Shown: in pieces, positions 35,617-45,063 of the stretch
How positions within the stretch are numbered: position 1 is the first letter of the stretch
Layout: every line of letters begins with the position of its first letter
Assembly: GCA_011525785.1 (NCBI GenBank)
Contig: WYBT01000012.1
Location: forward strand, 124,001 to 188,000
Direction: 5' to 3'
Source: Planctomycetaceae bacterium
Lineage (GTDB): Bacteria; Planctomycetota; UBA1135; GCA-002686595
DNA length: 64,000 nt
Notes under the pieces: model-generated
Told to the model about the DNA's origin: nothing
Database searches by the model: none
Seen by the model: only the letters and a program-made list of their open reading frames with translations
Translations under genes and position numbers: made by a program

Positions 35617-37341
35617 TCAGAACTCTTCGAAGGCGTTCTCGACCGCGCTGGTCGCGGCGGCGAGCTTGGATTCGAGTTCGTCGGCGTGCGAAGCCCCGCT
35701 GCTCGACGGCGCGCTGGCCGCGGCCGTTCGACGCAGCGGCGCAGCCGGACTCGCCGCCCCGCTGGAGCGGGCCGGCGCGCGCGGCGCACTGCGGGCGCGC
35801 CCCGCGCCGATCTGGAACTGCGCCACCTGCTCGCGCATGGCCTCGGCGTCCTGCGTGAGCGAGTTGGCCGTGCCGCTGAGCTCCTCGGTCTGCGCGGCGT
35901 TGGACTGGGTCACCTGATCGAGCTGCGTGACGGCCTGGTTGAGCTGCGCGATGCCGGTCGACTGCTCGCGCGAGGCCGCCGCGATCTCGGCGATGATGTC
36001 GGCCACGCGTTGGATCGAGCTGACGATCTCGCTCAGCTTCTGTCCCGACTGACCGACCAGCGCCGAGCCGCGTTCGACGCGCCCCACGCTGTCCTCGATC
36101 AGCGCCTTGATCTCCTTGGCCGACGCCGCCGAGCGCTGCGCGAGGTTGCGCACTTCGCTCGCCACCACGGCGAAGCCGCGGCCCTGTTCGCCGGCGCGCG
36201 CGGCCTCGACCGCGGCGTTGAGCGCGAGCAGGTTGGTCTGGAAGGCGATGTCGTCGATGGTGGTGATGATCTCGGCGATGCGGCGCGAGGAGTCGTTGAT
36301 CTCGCCCATGGCCGAGACGGCGCGCGCGGTGACTTCGCCGCCGGACTTCGCCACGTCGCTGGCGCCTTGCGCGAGCTGCGCAGCTTGCTGTACGTTGTCG
36401 GCGTTCTGCTGGATCGTCGAGGTGATCTCCTCCAGGCTGGCCGCGGTCTCCTCGAGGCTGGCCGCCGAGCGCTGCGGACCCGAGGAGATGTTGTTGGCGG
36501 CGTCGGTGAGCTGGCGCGAGGCGCTGCTCACGCTGTCGACCGATTCGTCGACCTGCACCAGCGCCTGACACAGCCCGTCGAGCGCTCCGTTGAGCGCCGT
36601 CGCCATGCGGCCGAACTCGTCGGCGCCGCTGTGGGACATGCGCGCCGTGAGTTCCTTGGCTGCGACGCGCGACAGCACGTCGTTGGCTTCGCCCATGGAG
36701 CGCTGCAAGTTGCGCACGATCGTCCAGCCCATGCCGACGGAGATCGCCACGAACACGGCCGCCACGCCCGCCAGCCAGGCCTTGCGCGCGCCGATGGCGG
36801 CGGAAGCGGCGGCGATGTTCTCCTCGGCCATCTCGCCCGCGCGGGTGACGGTGGCGTCGATCGCCGCGCTGTGCGCGCTGAAGCGCTCGGTGAGCTCGCC
36901 GCGAGCCAGCGCCTCCGCTGCGGGCCAGTCGCCGGCCGCGACGCGCGGCGCGAGCTGCGTCTCGATCAACTCGTAGAACTGCCGCGCCTCGCGCGTCGCC
37001 GGGCCAAGCAGCTGGGCGCGCGCAACTTCGTCGGCGAGGTGCTCGTCCCAGTACGCGACGCGCTGCTCGAACTGCTCGCGCAACTGCGCGATGCGCGCCT
37101 TGTCGCGCGCGGCCGCCTGAGCGTCGTGCTCCCCGCTCAGTCGCAGCGCCAGCGCGTACGACTCCACCACGAAGTTGGGCGGCGGCAGGATGTCTGCGAC
37201 CAGGTCCTTGGTCTGGATCACGTCGCGGTAGTCGGAGTCCTCCACCGACGAAGGCATGGCGCGGAAGGTGAGCGCCAGGAACAAGGCGAAGCCCAGCGCC
37301 AAGGCGCCGATAAGTCCGATGAGTTTGTTGCGAACGGTCAT
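35617..37341 (-). CDS. Transmembrane methyl-accepting chemotaxis protein
   Basis: The product is 574 aa. TM1 is about 9-28 and TM2 about 189-210. They enclose a helical periplasmic sensor of about 160 residues (a four-helix bundle type is likely). HAMP follows at about 211-263. The cytoplasmic domain has the hairpin tip [20 protein letters not shown], then [18 protein letters not shown], and methylation-helix sequence such as [15 protein letters not shown]. The tail is Ala/Ser/Pro-rich and ends NAFEEF without the NWETF-type tether, so CheR may bind elsewhere. Ligand is unknown. Confidence 0.93.
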   Translation of the reverse strand: MTVRNKLIGLIGALALGFALFLALTFRAMPSSVEDSDYRDVIQTKDLVADILPPPNFVVESYALALRLSGEHDAQAAARDKARIAQLREQFEQRVAYWDEHLADEVARAQLLGPATREARQFYELIETQLAPRVAAGDWPAAEALARGELTERFSAHSAAIDATVTRAGEMAEENIAAASAAIGARKAWLAGVAAVFVAISVGMGWTIVRNLQRSMGEANDVLSRVAAKELTARMSHSGADEFGRMATALNGALDGLCQALVQVDESVDSVSSASRQLTDAANNISSGPQRSAASLEETAASLEEITSTIQQNADNVQQAAQLAQGASDVAKSGGEVTARAVSAMGEINDSSRRIAEIITTIDDIAFQTNLLALNAAVEAARAGEQGRGFAVVASEVRNLAQRSAASAKEIKALIEDSVGRVERGSALVGQSGQKLSEIVSSIQRVADIIAEIAAASREQSTGIAQLNQAVTQLDQVTQSNAAQTEELSGTANSLTQDAEAMREQVAQFQIGAGRARSAPRAPARSSGAASPAAPLRRTAAASAPSSSGASHADELESKLAAATSAVENAFEEF

Positions 37342-37375
37342 GGGTCGGGGGGATGTGCGGTGTGCGTGGGGGCGA

Positions 37376-37861
37376 TCAGGCGACTTGCGCGGGCTCGATG
37401 CCGAAGACGCGTTCGATGTCGAGCAGCGCGATCAGGCGCTCGCCTTGTTTGGCCATGCCGGTCAGGAAGCCGGTGTTGACCCCGGCCCCCAGCGAGGGCG
37501 TGGGCTCGAGCGAGCGCTCGTCGAAGTCGAGCACGTCGTTGACCGCGTCGACGATCAGTCCGACGACCTTGGAGGCCACGTTGACGACCACGATCACCGT
37601 GAACTTCGTCGGCGGCGCGGACTCCAGGCCCAGGCGCGTGCGCAGGTCGATCACCGGCATCACGGCGCCGCGCAGGTTCATCACGCCGCGCACGTGCGCG
37701 GGCGCGTTGGGGATCGGCGTGACGGCGGAATAGCCGCGCAACTCCTGCACGCGCAGGATCGGCACGCCGTACTCCTGCTCGGCCAGGCGGAAGGTCAGGA
37801 ACTGGCGGGCGTCGTCGCCCGGATTGTTGGACGGGTTCTTCATGAGCTCGTTCTCGTTCAC
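37376..37861 (-). CDS. cheW: Chemotaxis coupling protein CheW
   Basis: The product is 161 aa. The SH3-like fold is shown by [38 protein letters not shown] and [13 protein letters not shown]. CheW bridges receptors and CheA. The GTG start at 37861 overlaps the cheA stop by 4 nt (GTGA); an internal ATG at 37843 gives a 155-aa alternative with equal domain content. Confidence 0.95.
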   Translation of the reverse strand: MNENELMKNPSNNPGDDARQFLTFRLAEQEYGVPILRVQELRGYSAVTPIPNAPAHVRGVMNLRGAVMPVIDLRTRLGLESAPPTKFTVIVVVNVASKVVGLIVDAVNDVLDFDERSLEPTPSLGAGVNTGFLTGMAKQGERLIALLDIERVFGIEPAQVA

Positions 37862-39972
37862 AGGGCCAGCGCCGCGGAGCGGCCGCTGGAAAGGCGCATC
37901 AGGCCCGGGACGTCCAGGATCAGGGCGACGCGCCCATCACCCATGATCGTGGCCCCCATCACGCCCTCGACGCGCCGGAAGTTCGCATCGAGGTTCTTGA
38001 TCACGACCTGGCTCTGACCGCACAGCTCGTCGACCAGGAGCGCCACGCGGCGCCCGTCGTTCTCGACGACCACGGTGAGCGCGCGCGTCGGATCGGTCTG
38101 CGCGTCGGGGATGCCCAGCAACGCGTGCGCGCGCAGGAGCGGCAAGGTCTCGTCGCGCACGAGCACGACCTCCCCGCCGGCGAGCAGCGACTTGAGCGCA
38201 GCGCGCTTGGGCCGGAAGGACTCGACGATCGACAGCAGCGGCAGGACGAACAGCTGGCCGCCGATCGAGAGCGTGAGACCGTCGAGAATGGCCAGCGTGA
38301 GCGGCAGCTTGATGCGGAAGCGCGCGCCGACGCCGCGCTGCGATTCGATCACCACCGAACCGCCCAGCGACTCGACGTTCTTCTTCACCACGTCCATGCC
38401 CACGCCCCGGCCGGAGACGTCCGAGACGGTGGCGGCGGTCGAGAAGGCCGGCTGGAAGATCAGCTGATGAATCTGCTCGTCGCTCCACGAGTCATCGGCG
38501 CGGAGCAAGCCCTTCTCGACGCCCTTGGCGCGGATGCGCGCGGTGTCGAGGCCGGCGCCGTCGTCCTGGATCTCGACGAACACGCTGCCGCCCTCGGTGA
38601 AGGCGCGCAGCCGCACCACGCCCTCGCGCGGCTTGCCGGCGGCTTCGCGCGCAGCGGGCGGCTCGATGCCGTGGTCGAGCGAATTGCGGATCAGGTGCGT
38701 GAGCGGGTCGCCGATCTTCTCGACCACGCCCTTGTCGAGCTCGGTCTCCTCGCCTTCCAGCTCCAGACGCACCTCCTTGCCCAGTTGCGCGGAGAGATCG
38801 CGCACCATGCGCGGATAGCGGCTGAAGATGCTGCCGATCGGCACCATGCGCACGGCCATCACGCGCTCTTGGAGGTCGCGCGTGTTGCGCTCGACGGCCA
38901 GCACGGCTTCGCGCAACTGCGCCAGTCGTTCGGGCGAGAAGTTGCTCACCACGTCGGCCACCATCGACTGCGAGATCACCAGCTCGCCGATCACGTTGAT
39001 GAGCTGGTCGACCTTCTCGACGCTGACGCGGATCGAAGCGCTCTCGCTCGAGCTGCGGGACGCGGCGCTGCGACCCGAGCTGCGCGGCTCGCCCGCGGCC
39101 GGCGCGGCGCGACCGGCCTCGCCAGGGGCTCCACTAGCAGCGTTCGCGCGCACGGCGCTCGAGGCCTCCGCCGAGGGTCGCTCAGCCGCGGCGCCGACCG
39201 ACTCGCGCGCCGGAGCGGCCTGGGGCGCGCGCTCCGCCGACGCCAGGGTCTCGAAGCGCAGCCGCGCCTCGTCGCCGACGAACATGAACACGTCGCGCAG
39301 CGCCGACAGCGTGGCCGCGCTCTGGAGCTGGATGCGCCACGACAGGTAGCAGCACTCCGGGTCGAGTTGCTCCCAGTGGGGCAACTCGGAGAAGTCCACT
39401 TCGAGCGCCTCCCGTTCGCCGAGCGAGGCGAGTTCCTCGAGCAACAGCAGCGGATCGGCGCCGGTCGAGAAAAAGCCCGTGGCGGGCGCGAACTCCACCG
39501 TGTAGCGCTGGGTCGCGGCGCTTGGTGCTGCGCTCGCGCTGGCCGGACTTGCTGCCGGCGCGTCGGCGCCGGGCTGTTCCATCCAGCGCGCCAGCTCGGC
39601 CTCGATCGCCGCGGTCTCGGGCGCGGCGGCGTCGGTCTGGCCGTACTCGTGGGCGCGCGCGCACTCGAGCAGGCCCTTGAGCACGTCCGTGGCGCGCAGC
39701 AACAAGTCCACGAGCGCGCGCTCGGCGCCGAGCGCGCCGGTTCGCATGCGGTCGAGCAGGTTCTCGAGCGAGTGCGTGAAGTGCGCCACCGGCTCGAAAC
39801 CGAAGCTGCCGGCGCCGCCCTTGATCGAGTGCGCCGCGCGGAACACGCTGCCCAGCAGTTCGGCGTCGCCCGGCGCGGTCTCCAGCCGCAACAGGCCGTC
39901 CTCTAGCGCTGCGATGTGCTCGACGCATTCGTCCAGGAACGCGCGCCGAAAGGGTGTGAGATCGATCTGCAT
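37858..39972 (-). CDS. cheA: Chemotaxis sensor histidine kinase CheA
   Basis: The product is 704 aa from the ATG at 39972 (MQIDLTPFRRAFLDECVEHI). The HPt domain has acceptor H48 in FRAAHSIKGGAGSFG. A P2-like segment (about 185-280) is followed by an Ala/Ser-rich linker and the dimerisation helices (IRVSVEKVDQLINVIGELVI). The ATPase has the N box LIRNSLDHGIEPP, G1 IQDDGAGLD and G2 GRGVGMDVVKKNVESLGG. A CheW-like domain ends the protein. All catalytic motifs are intact. It should phosphorylate the CheY encoded just upstream, the CheB receiver and perhaps the receiver of the phosphatase fusion. Confidence 0.95.
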   Translation of the reverse strand: MQIDLTPFRRAFLDECVEHIAALEDGLLRLETAPGDAELLGSVFRAAHSIKGGAGSFGFEPVAHFTHSLENLLDRMRTGALGAERALVDLLLRATDVLKGLLECARAHEYGQTDAAAPETAAIEAELARWMEQPGADAPAASPASASAAPSAATQRYTVEFAPATGFFSTGADPLLLLEELASLGEREALEVDFSELPHWEQLDPECCYLSWRIQLQSAATLSALRDVFMFVGDEARLRFETLASAERAPQAAPARESVGAAAERPSAEASSAVRANAASGAPGEAGRAAPAAGEPRSSGRSAASRSSSESASIRVSVEKVDQLINVIGELVISQSMVADVVSNFSPERLAQLREAVLAVERNTRDLQERVMAVRMVPIGSIFSRYPRMVRDLSAQLGKEVRLELEGEETELDKGVVEKIGDPLTHLIRNSLDHGIEPPAAREAAGKPREGVVRLRAFTEGGSVFVEIQDDGAGLDTARIRAKGVEKGLLRADDSWSDEQIHQLIFQPAFSTAATVSDVSGRGVGMDVVKKNVESLGGSVVIESQRGVGARFRIKLPLTLAILDGLTLSIGGQLFVLPLLSIVESFRPKRAALKSLLAGGEVVLVRDETLPLLRAHALLGIPDAQTDPTRALTVVVENDGRRVALLVDELCGQSQVVIKNLDANFRRVEGVMGATIMGDGRVALILDVPGLMRLSSGRSAALAL

Positions 39973-39994
39973 CGGTGGCGAGCTCGCACGGACT

Positions 39995-40360
39995 TCAGGG
40001 CGCGACCTTCTGCACGACCTTGAGCAGTTGGTCGGGTTGGAAGGGCTTGACGATCCAGCCGGTGGCACCCGCCGCCTTGCCCTCTTGCTTCTTCGACTCC
40101 TGCGACTCGGTGGTCAGCAGCAGGATCGGCGTGAACTTGCACTCCGCCCGCGCCCGCGCGGCGCGCACGAAGCTGATCCCGTCCATCACCGGCATGTTGA
40201 GGTCGGTGATGATCAGATCGACCTTCGCGCTCGCCAGTCGCTCGAGCGCCTCCTTGCCGTTGCCGCCCTCCAGCACGCTGAAGCCCGCCTGCTTGAGGGT
40301 GAAGGCCACCATCTGGCGCATGGATACCGAGTCGTCGACGATCAGAACGGTCTTGTTCAC
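39995..40360 (-). CDS. cheY: CheY-type single-domain response regulator
   Basis: The product is 121 aa, a lone receiver. The acidic pair is in VLIVDDS (D9, D10), the acceptor is D53 in IITDLNMPVMDG, the threonine is in LLLTTES and the lysine is K105 in WIVKPF. The gene lies between the soluble MCP-like gene and cheA with gaps of 22-32 nt. It may act on a flagellar switch or another output; no flagellar genes are in the window. Confidence 0.93.
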   Translation of the reverse strand: MNKTVLIVDDSVSMRQMVAFTLKQAGFSVLEGGNGKEALERLASAKVDLIITDLNMPVMDGISFVRAARARAECKFTPILLLTTESQESKKQEGKAAGATGWIVKPFQPDQLLKVVQKVAP

Positions 40361-40392
40361 GGCGGAGGGCGAGGCTGGGGGGTGGCAGAGAG

Positions 40393-41382
40393 TCAGAACA
40401 GCACGATGTCGCCCGCAGGGTCTTTCGACGCGGACGCAGGATTCGCAGCTCGGCGCTCGTTGAGCGCGGCGTCGCGCTCTTCGGGCATCGTGTAGCGGCT
40501 GGAGTGGTTGGTCAGCAGCGCGCGCGCGCCGCTCGAGCCGGTCGCGGGCGCGCCGGTGCGCAAGGTGCGCTCGACGGATTCGATGCCTTCGACAACGTGC
40601 TCGAGGCGCTGGCTCACGCGGTCCTGGAACTGCAGGCCGACAACCGCGCCCGAGACCTCGTCGGCCAGGGCCTGGCTCGCGCGCGTGATCTCGCCCAGGC
40701 GCCGGTGCATCTGGCGATGGCGCTCTTCGAAGGACACCACCGCCTGTTCGATGCGCTCCTTGCCGAGCAGCACTTCGCTCATGTCCGCCGAGGCCAGCTC
40801 GCGCAAGTCGCTGACGGTCGCGGCGACGTCCGCGCTGAGCTTGTTGATGATGTCGGTGATCGAGACCACGATCTCGGCCGACTTGACCGAGAGCTGGCTG
40901 ATCTCGCCGGCCACGACAGCGAAGCCCTTGCCCTGCTCGCCGACGCGTGCGGCTTCGATCTTGGCGTTGACGGTCAACAGCCTCGTGCGCGTGGCGACGT
41001 CATTGACATCGGCGAGGATGGCGCTGATGCGCTTCATGCCCTCTTCGACGTCGTCCATGCGGTAGACGGCCTTCATCGAGAGCTCGCCGCCCTTGACGAT
41101 GCGCTGCAGCAGGTTCTCGAGCGTCGCGTGCGACGAGGTGATCAGCCCGTCGACGCCGCCGTCGCCTTCGTCGCCGTGCACCAGCGCCGTGGCCTGCTCG
41201 ACGCCTTGGCGCGCGCGCGCCGCCATGCCGTTGAAGTTGGCGCACACGCTGACCACCGCCTGCTCGACCTGCTCGCGCGTCTCGCGCACTTGCGTGGCGA
41301 GCACCGGCAGCAGCGGCAGGACGGCTTCGACGTCGGGCGCGCGCGCGCCCAGCGCAGGGCGCGGTTCGGAGAGCGGAGTCAT
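40393..41382 (-). CDS. Soluble MCP-like protein with CheZ-like D-x-x-x-Q motif
   Basis: The product is 329 aa without transmembrane helices. The receptor hairpin tip is present (LLTVNAKIEAARVGEQGKGF, then AVVAGEISQLS). Towards the C-terminus, VVGLQFQDRVSQRLEHV contains D254 and Q258. That F-Q-D-x-x-x-Q arrangement is the one in the catalytic helix of CheZ (Asp143/Gln147 of E. coli). The protein ends AGDIVLF, close to the DITLF tail of the CheR-CheD fusion. The ATG overlaps the STAS stop by 4 nt. It may be a cytoplasmic receptor, a CheY-P phosphatase, or both. No CheZ, CheC or CheX gene is otherwise present in the cluster. Confidence 0.8.
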   Translation of the reverse strand: MTPLSEPRPALGARAPDVEAVLPLLPVLATQVRETREQVEQAVVSVCANFNGMAARARQGVEQATALVHGDEGDGGVDGLITSSHATLENLLQRIVKGGELSMKAVYRMDDVEEGMKRISAILADVNDVATRTRLLTVNAKIEAARVGEQGKGFAVVAGEISQLSVKSAEIVVSITDIINKLSADVAATVSDLRELASADMSEVLLGKERIEQAVVSFEERHRQMHRRLGEITRASQALADEVSGAVVGLQFQDRVSQRLEHVVEGIESVERTLRTGAPATGSSGARALLTNHSSRYTMPEERDAALNERRAANPASASKDPAGDIVLF

Positions 41383-41708
41383 GACGGGTTGGAGGAGTCG
41401 TGCGAGGCGGCGGCCCCGAGTTGGGACTGGAGTCCGAGCGTGGCGAGCGCGCGCTCGAACGCGGCCGACGGGCGCGTGACCGAGCAGGCCGAGCCGTACT
41501 CGCGTCGCGCGCGGACGAAGGCGAGCAGCAACTGCACGCCGCAGGCGTCGACGCGCTCGACGCTCGAGGCGTCGATCTCGAGCGGGCCGGCTACGGCGAG
41601 GTAGGGATCGAGACGGCGCTTGAGGGCGGCGACGTCGCGCGCGATCAGCTCGCGCTCGAGGACGATCGACTGCCCGGCGGCAACAGTGGCGGAGGGAGCG
41701 GGATCCAT
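41379..41708 (-). CDS. STAS-domain protein, first gene of the chemosensory cluster
   Basis: The product is 109 aa from the ATG at 41708 (MDPAPSATVAAGQ), which gives normal STAS length; the ATG at 41801 would add 31 polar residues. GPLEIDASSVERVDACGVQL matches the STAS core, but the phosphorylatable serine is replaced (VDACG). It is therefore probably a non-switching MlaB-type or chemosensory STAS protein rather than an RsbV-type antagonist. It is coupled to the MCP-like gene by ATGA and divergent from the cytochrome gene. Confidence 0.75.
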   Translation of the reverse strand: MDPAPSATVAAGQSIVLERELIARDVAALKRRLDPYLAVAGPLEIDASSVERVDACGVQLLLAFVRARREYGSACSVTRPSAAFERALATLGLQSQLGAAASHDSSNPS

Positions 41709-41809
41709 GCGGCGACGGGGCGAGCTGTCGACCAGCGCTGCGCGCGAGTTGAGCGCCCCGCGCGCGAGTGGCTCGGCTGCGGGAACGGGCCGCACTACCA
41801 TGGCCCGGC

Positions 41810-42937
41810 GTGAGCCCTCGTCCTCTCTCAGCGCTCCACCGCGCTCTCCGCGCCCCGAGTGTGTTCGCCAGCGCGCTGGCCCTGACCGCGGGCGTGGTCG
41901 GCGGCGCCGCCCTCGCGTTGCGCGCAGCGCCGCCGGGCTCGAGTTCGGCTGGGCAGGACCCGACCGCGCGCGAGCAGGGCGCAGGCTTCGAGCGTTTCGT
42001 GCTCGCCAAGCCGGCCCCGGCGCTCGACGGCCGGCCGGCGCGGCTCGAGCAGGCCACCCAGTCCAGTTGCAACGAGTGCCACGCGGCCATCGTCGACGAG
42101 TGGGCCGCGAGCACGCACTCGCAGGCCTGGGTCAACGAGCTCTACCAGGAGGACCTCGAAGGCCGCAAAAAGGCCGAGTCCTGCCACGGTTGCCACATTC
42201 CCGCGCCGCTCCACGCGCTCCCCGACTTGAACGCCAAGCCGCAGCCGCGACCCGCGCAGGGCGCCGAGGCCTGGCACTTCGGCGTGTCGTGCGAGAGCTG
42301 CCACCTGGCGCCCGACGGCGCGCTGCTTGGCCCGACCGGCGCTCCCACCGACGCGCACCCGACGCGCAAGCACGAGAGTTTCGTCGGCGCGGGCAGCAAC
42401 GCGCTGTGCGCGGCCTGCCACAAGACCACGGTCGGCCCGGTGATCGGAATCGCCAAGGATTTCCTCGGCAGCACGGCCGCCGCGGCCGGCGCGAGTTGCG
42501 TGGAGTGCCACCTGGCGCTCGTGCGCGAGGTCGACGACGGCGCCGGCGGAAAACGGGCCGTGCGCAGCCACGAACTGCAGTCCGCGCGCGACCCGGCCTT
42601 CCTGTCGCAGTGCTTCGAACTCAGCGCCGAACGCGAGGGCGAGCACGTGCGCCTGCGCGTGCGCAACCGCGCCGGCCACCGCGTGCCGGGCCTGGTGGGA
42701 CGCGCGCTCGAATTCCGCGCGCGCTCGCTCGACGCCAAGGGCGCGGAACTCGCCAAGGCCGCGCTCACGCTCGACACGCAGAGCTACCTGCCGCTGGGCG
42801 AATCCGTGCTGCTCGAGGTCGGTCGCGCGGGCGCGCGCCTGGAGGTCCAGGGCTGGCGCCACGATCCGCGGCTGGACGATCCGGTGATGTTCCTCGAACG
42901 CCAACTCGAACCTGGCGTGAACAGCGGTGCGCGGTAG
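41810..42937 (+). CDS. Secreted or anchored pentaheme cytochrome c
   Basis: The product is 375 aa from the GTG at 41810; an earlier GTG at 41768 is possible. A hydrophobic segment (about 17-37) is a signal peptide or anchor. Five CxxCH heme sites occur: CNECH, CHGCH, CESCH, CAACH and CVECH, spread over about residues 85-235. This resembles cytochrome c-554/NrfB-type multiheme proteins. The C-terminal 120 residues are a heme-free beta-rich domain starting LSAERE and containing RNRAGHRVPGLVGRA. The donor and acceptor are unknown. Periplasmic electron transfer is inferred. A VWA protein gene follows after 34 bp. Confidence 0.85.
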   Translation: MSPRPLSALHRALRAPSVFASALALTAGVVGGAALALRAAPPGSSSAGQDPTAREQGAGFERFVLAKPAPALDGRPARLEQATQSSCNECHAAIVDEWAASTHSQAWVNELYQEDLEGRKKAESCHGCHIPAPLHALPDLNAKPQPRPAQGAEAWHFGVSCESCHLAPDGALLGPTGAPTDAHPTRKHESFVGAGSNALCAACHKTTVGPVIGIAKDFLGSTAAAAGASCVECHLALVREVDDGAGGKRAVRSHELQSARDPAFLSQCFELSAEREGEHVRLRVRNRAGHRVPGLVGRALEFRARSLDAKGAELAKAALTLDTQSYLPLGESVLLEVGRAGARLEVQGWRHDPRLDDPVMFLERQLEPGVNSGAR

Positions 42938-42971
42938 CGGCGCCGCCGCTGGGAGCTAGAGGCGCTTCGCC

Positions 42972-44702
42972 TTGAGCCGCACTCGAAGCACTCGGTCTCG
43001 CTCCGCAGCGCCCGCCAGCGCAGGGGCGCGGCTGCGCGAGGTCGGCGAAGCGCTGCGGTGGTGCGTCCGGCGCGGAACGTGGCTCGCGAGTTCGTGCCTC
43101 GCCGCGTGGGTCGCGTCCACCGGCGCGAGTTGGGCCGCTCCCGCGCAAGCAGCGGCGGCTTCGCACCGCGCGGGCGGCGCGAGCGCGACCCAGACGCGCG
43201 AGGACGCCCCCGCGCGCGCGGCCCGCTGGTTCGCACAGGCCCAGCGCGAGGCCGAACGCCTTCCGCCCGAGCGCTTGAGCGCGCTCGAGACGATCGTGGC
43301 CGACCTGCGCATCCTGGTCGCCAGTCAGCCCGAGCTGCGCCAAGCCGCCGCGCTCGCGCTGCTCGACCTCGCCTCACTCGCGCCGCGCGGCGCCGGCGCG
43401 CGTTGGGGCACGCCGCTCGAGGACGCCAGCGCGCTCGCTTTCGAGGCCCTGGGCCGCGGCCTGGACCTCGACCGCGAGCACAGTTTCGCACTCGCGCTGG
43501 CGGGCGAGGCTGCGAACCGGGCCCCCCAACACCCCGCTCCGCGGCGGCGAGCAGCCCTCGAGGCCCTGCGCGAGCGCCGGCTGGAGGCCACGCTGAGCAG
43601 CGTGCTCGCGGCCTTGGACGACCCTGTTCGCGAGGTGCGCGACGCTGCAGCGCAAGCGCTGTCGGGCTGGGATCAGCCCCAGGTCCACCAGGCCATGATC
43701 GGCCAGTGGCTGCGCGTCCGCGCCGACCCGCGTTGGTCCGCCTCGCGCGCCCTGGAGCGCCACTTCGCCGCCCTGCGCCTGCCGCGCGACGGTCCGCTCG
43801 AGCGCGCGCTGTTCGACGCCCTGCGCCCCGACCTCGTCGGGCGCGACTGGCGCGCGGTGGTGCGGGCGCTGCGCGCGAGCCGTGCGCTCGACAACGCGCT
43901 CGCCGTGCCTGTGCTGATCGAGTCGCTGGGCCTGTGGGTCGGCCGCCGGCGCGCTTGGGAGGCGGCCGGCGCGCGCGGGCCGCGCACGGCGCGCGACGGG
44001 ATCTCGCTGCGCGTCGAGCAGGAGTTCGTCGCTGCGCTCGAAGAGCGCTCGGGCAAGCGCATCGGGGCCTATCCCGAGCGTTGGGCGCGCTGGTGGCGCA
44101 ACGCGCACGACGATGCGCCGAGCGAGGAAGGCGGGGCCGGCGGTCAGGCGACGCGGGCCGGCTTCTATGGCCTGCGACCGGCCACCGACCGGGTGTGCTT
44201 CGTGCTCGACAACTCGGGCTCGATGGGACAGGCCAGCCGCGAGGCGACCTCGCGCTACGCCCGCGCGCTGAGCGAAATGGAGCGTTTCCTGCGGGAATTG
44301 GGCCCCGGCGCGCGCTTTCGCGTGGTGCTGTTCTCGAGCAAGCTCGAGGTCTGGAAGCAGGAACTGGTCCCCGCCACGCCGGCGGCCATCGGCGAAGCGC
44401 TGCACTGGGCCGGCTACCACAAGCCCGACGGCGGCACCGAGCTGCGCCCGGCGATCGAACACGTGCTGCGCCTGGACCGCCAGGGCGAGCCGGTGCTCGC
44501 GCGCCTGGAGGAGGACACGGTGATCGTGCTGTGCGACGGCGCGACCGCCGAGGGCCCGCGCTGGGTCGAGCCGCTGCTCGAGCGCGTCGGCCCGGCCACC
44601 TGCGTGGCGTTCCACTGCGTGATGATCGGCCGCGGCGGCGACGGAGCGCTGCAAGCCCTGGCGGAGCTCAGCGGCGGCGCCTGCGTCGAGAGCGACGGCT
44701 GA
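42972..44702 (+). CDS. Secreted HEAT-repeat and von Willebrand A domain protein
   Basis: The product is 576 aa from a TTG at 42972, since no in-frame ATG or GTG precedes the signal peptide (LASSCLAAWVASTGASWA); GAGG lies about 9 nt upstream. Helical repeats of HEAT type fill about 100-320 (e.g. VLAALDDPVREVRDAAAQAL). The VWA domain (about 400-575) has the MIDAS motif DNSGSMG (about 414), a threonine in DGGTELRPA and an aspartate in VLCDGATAEGP, so metal binding should be intact. It may be a protein-binding surface factor. Co-transcription with the cytochrome is likely. Confidence 0.8.
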   Translation: MSRTRSTRSRSAAPASAGARLREVGEALRWCVRRGTWLASSCLAAWVASTGASWAAPAQAAAASHRAGGASATQTREDAPARAARWFAQAQREAERLPPERLSALETIVADLRILVASQPELRQAAALALLDLASLAPRGAGARWGTPLEDASALAFEALGRGLDLDREHSFALALAGEAANRAPQHPAPRRRAALEALRERRLEATLSSVLAALDDPVREVRDAAAQALSGWDQPQVHQAMIGQWLRVRADPRWSASRALERHFAALRLPRDGPLERALFDALRPDLVGRDWRAVVRALRASRALDNALAVPVLIESLGLWVGRRRAWEAAGARGPRTARDGISLRVEQEFVAALEERSGKRIGAYPERWARWWRNAHDDAPSEEGGAGGQATRAGFYGLRPATDRVCFVLDNSGSMGQASREATSRYARALSEMERFLRELGPGARFRVVLFSSKLEVWKQELVPATPAAIGEALHWAGYHKPDGGTELRPAIEHVLRLDRQGEPVLARLEEDTVIVLCDGATAEGPRWVEPLLERVGPATCVAFHCVMIGRGGDGALQALAELSGGACVESDG

Positions 44703-45063
44703 GCGGCCGGCCAGCCCGAGCGCGCCGCAGCGTCGTCGAATGCGACGGCAGCGACGATTGAACGGCGCACGGAGCGCGCGGCGCGGCAGCTTGCGCGCTT
44801 CAATCCCAAGCGCGCCGTCGGTACATTGGCGGGAATTCGGAGCGGGCTTCGAAACCTCTGCGACCCCCGCGGTCGCGGGCGGCCCGACCGAAGCGTCCCC
44901 AGGCCGTCCGATCGGTGTCGCCGCGCGCGGCGCCGGCCCCGGACCGCGGCGGGGCGCGACTTGTCCGCTCCGGCCGCCCGAGCACCTGCCGCGCGCAGCG
45001 CTCCGAGCCGGTTTCCACTCGCGTCCGCCGCGCGCCAACGCGCCGCGCGACGCCCGCCCAACG
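44703..45063. other. Intergenic region upstream of the nuo operon
   Basis: This 361-bp region precedes nuoA and should contain the operon promoter. TACATT at 44822-44827 resembles a -10 box, and TTGCGC at 44791-44796 lies 25 bp upstream, too far for a sigma-70 pair. No hairpin or riboswitch-like structure is evident. Open frames here have no recognisable protein content. Confidence 0.4.

Noticed and set aside
38125..39906. Plus-strand open frame opposite cheA
   Set aside because: CheA on the minus strand has every catalytic motif. The antisense frame is low-complexity.
44791..44827. Possible sigma-70 promoter upstream of nuoA (TTGCGC / TACATT)
   Set aside because: The 25-bp spacing is too wide and the hexamers are weak matches in GC-rich DNA.
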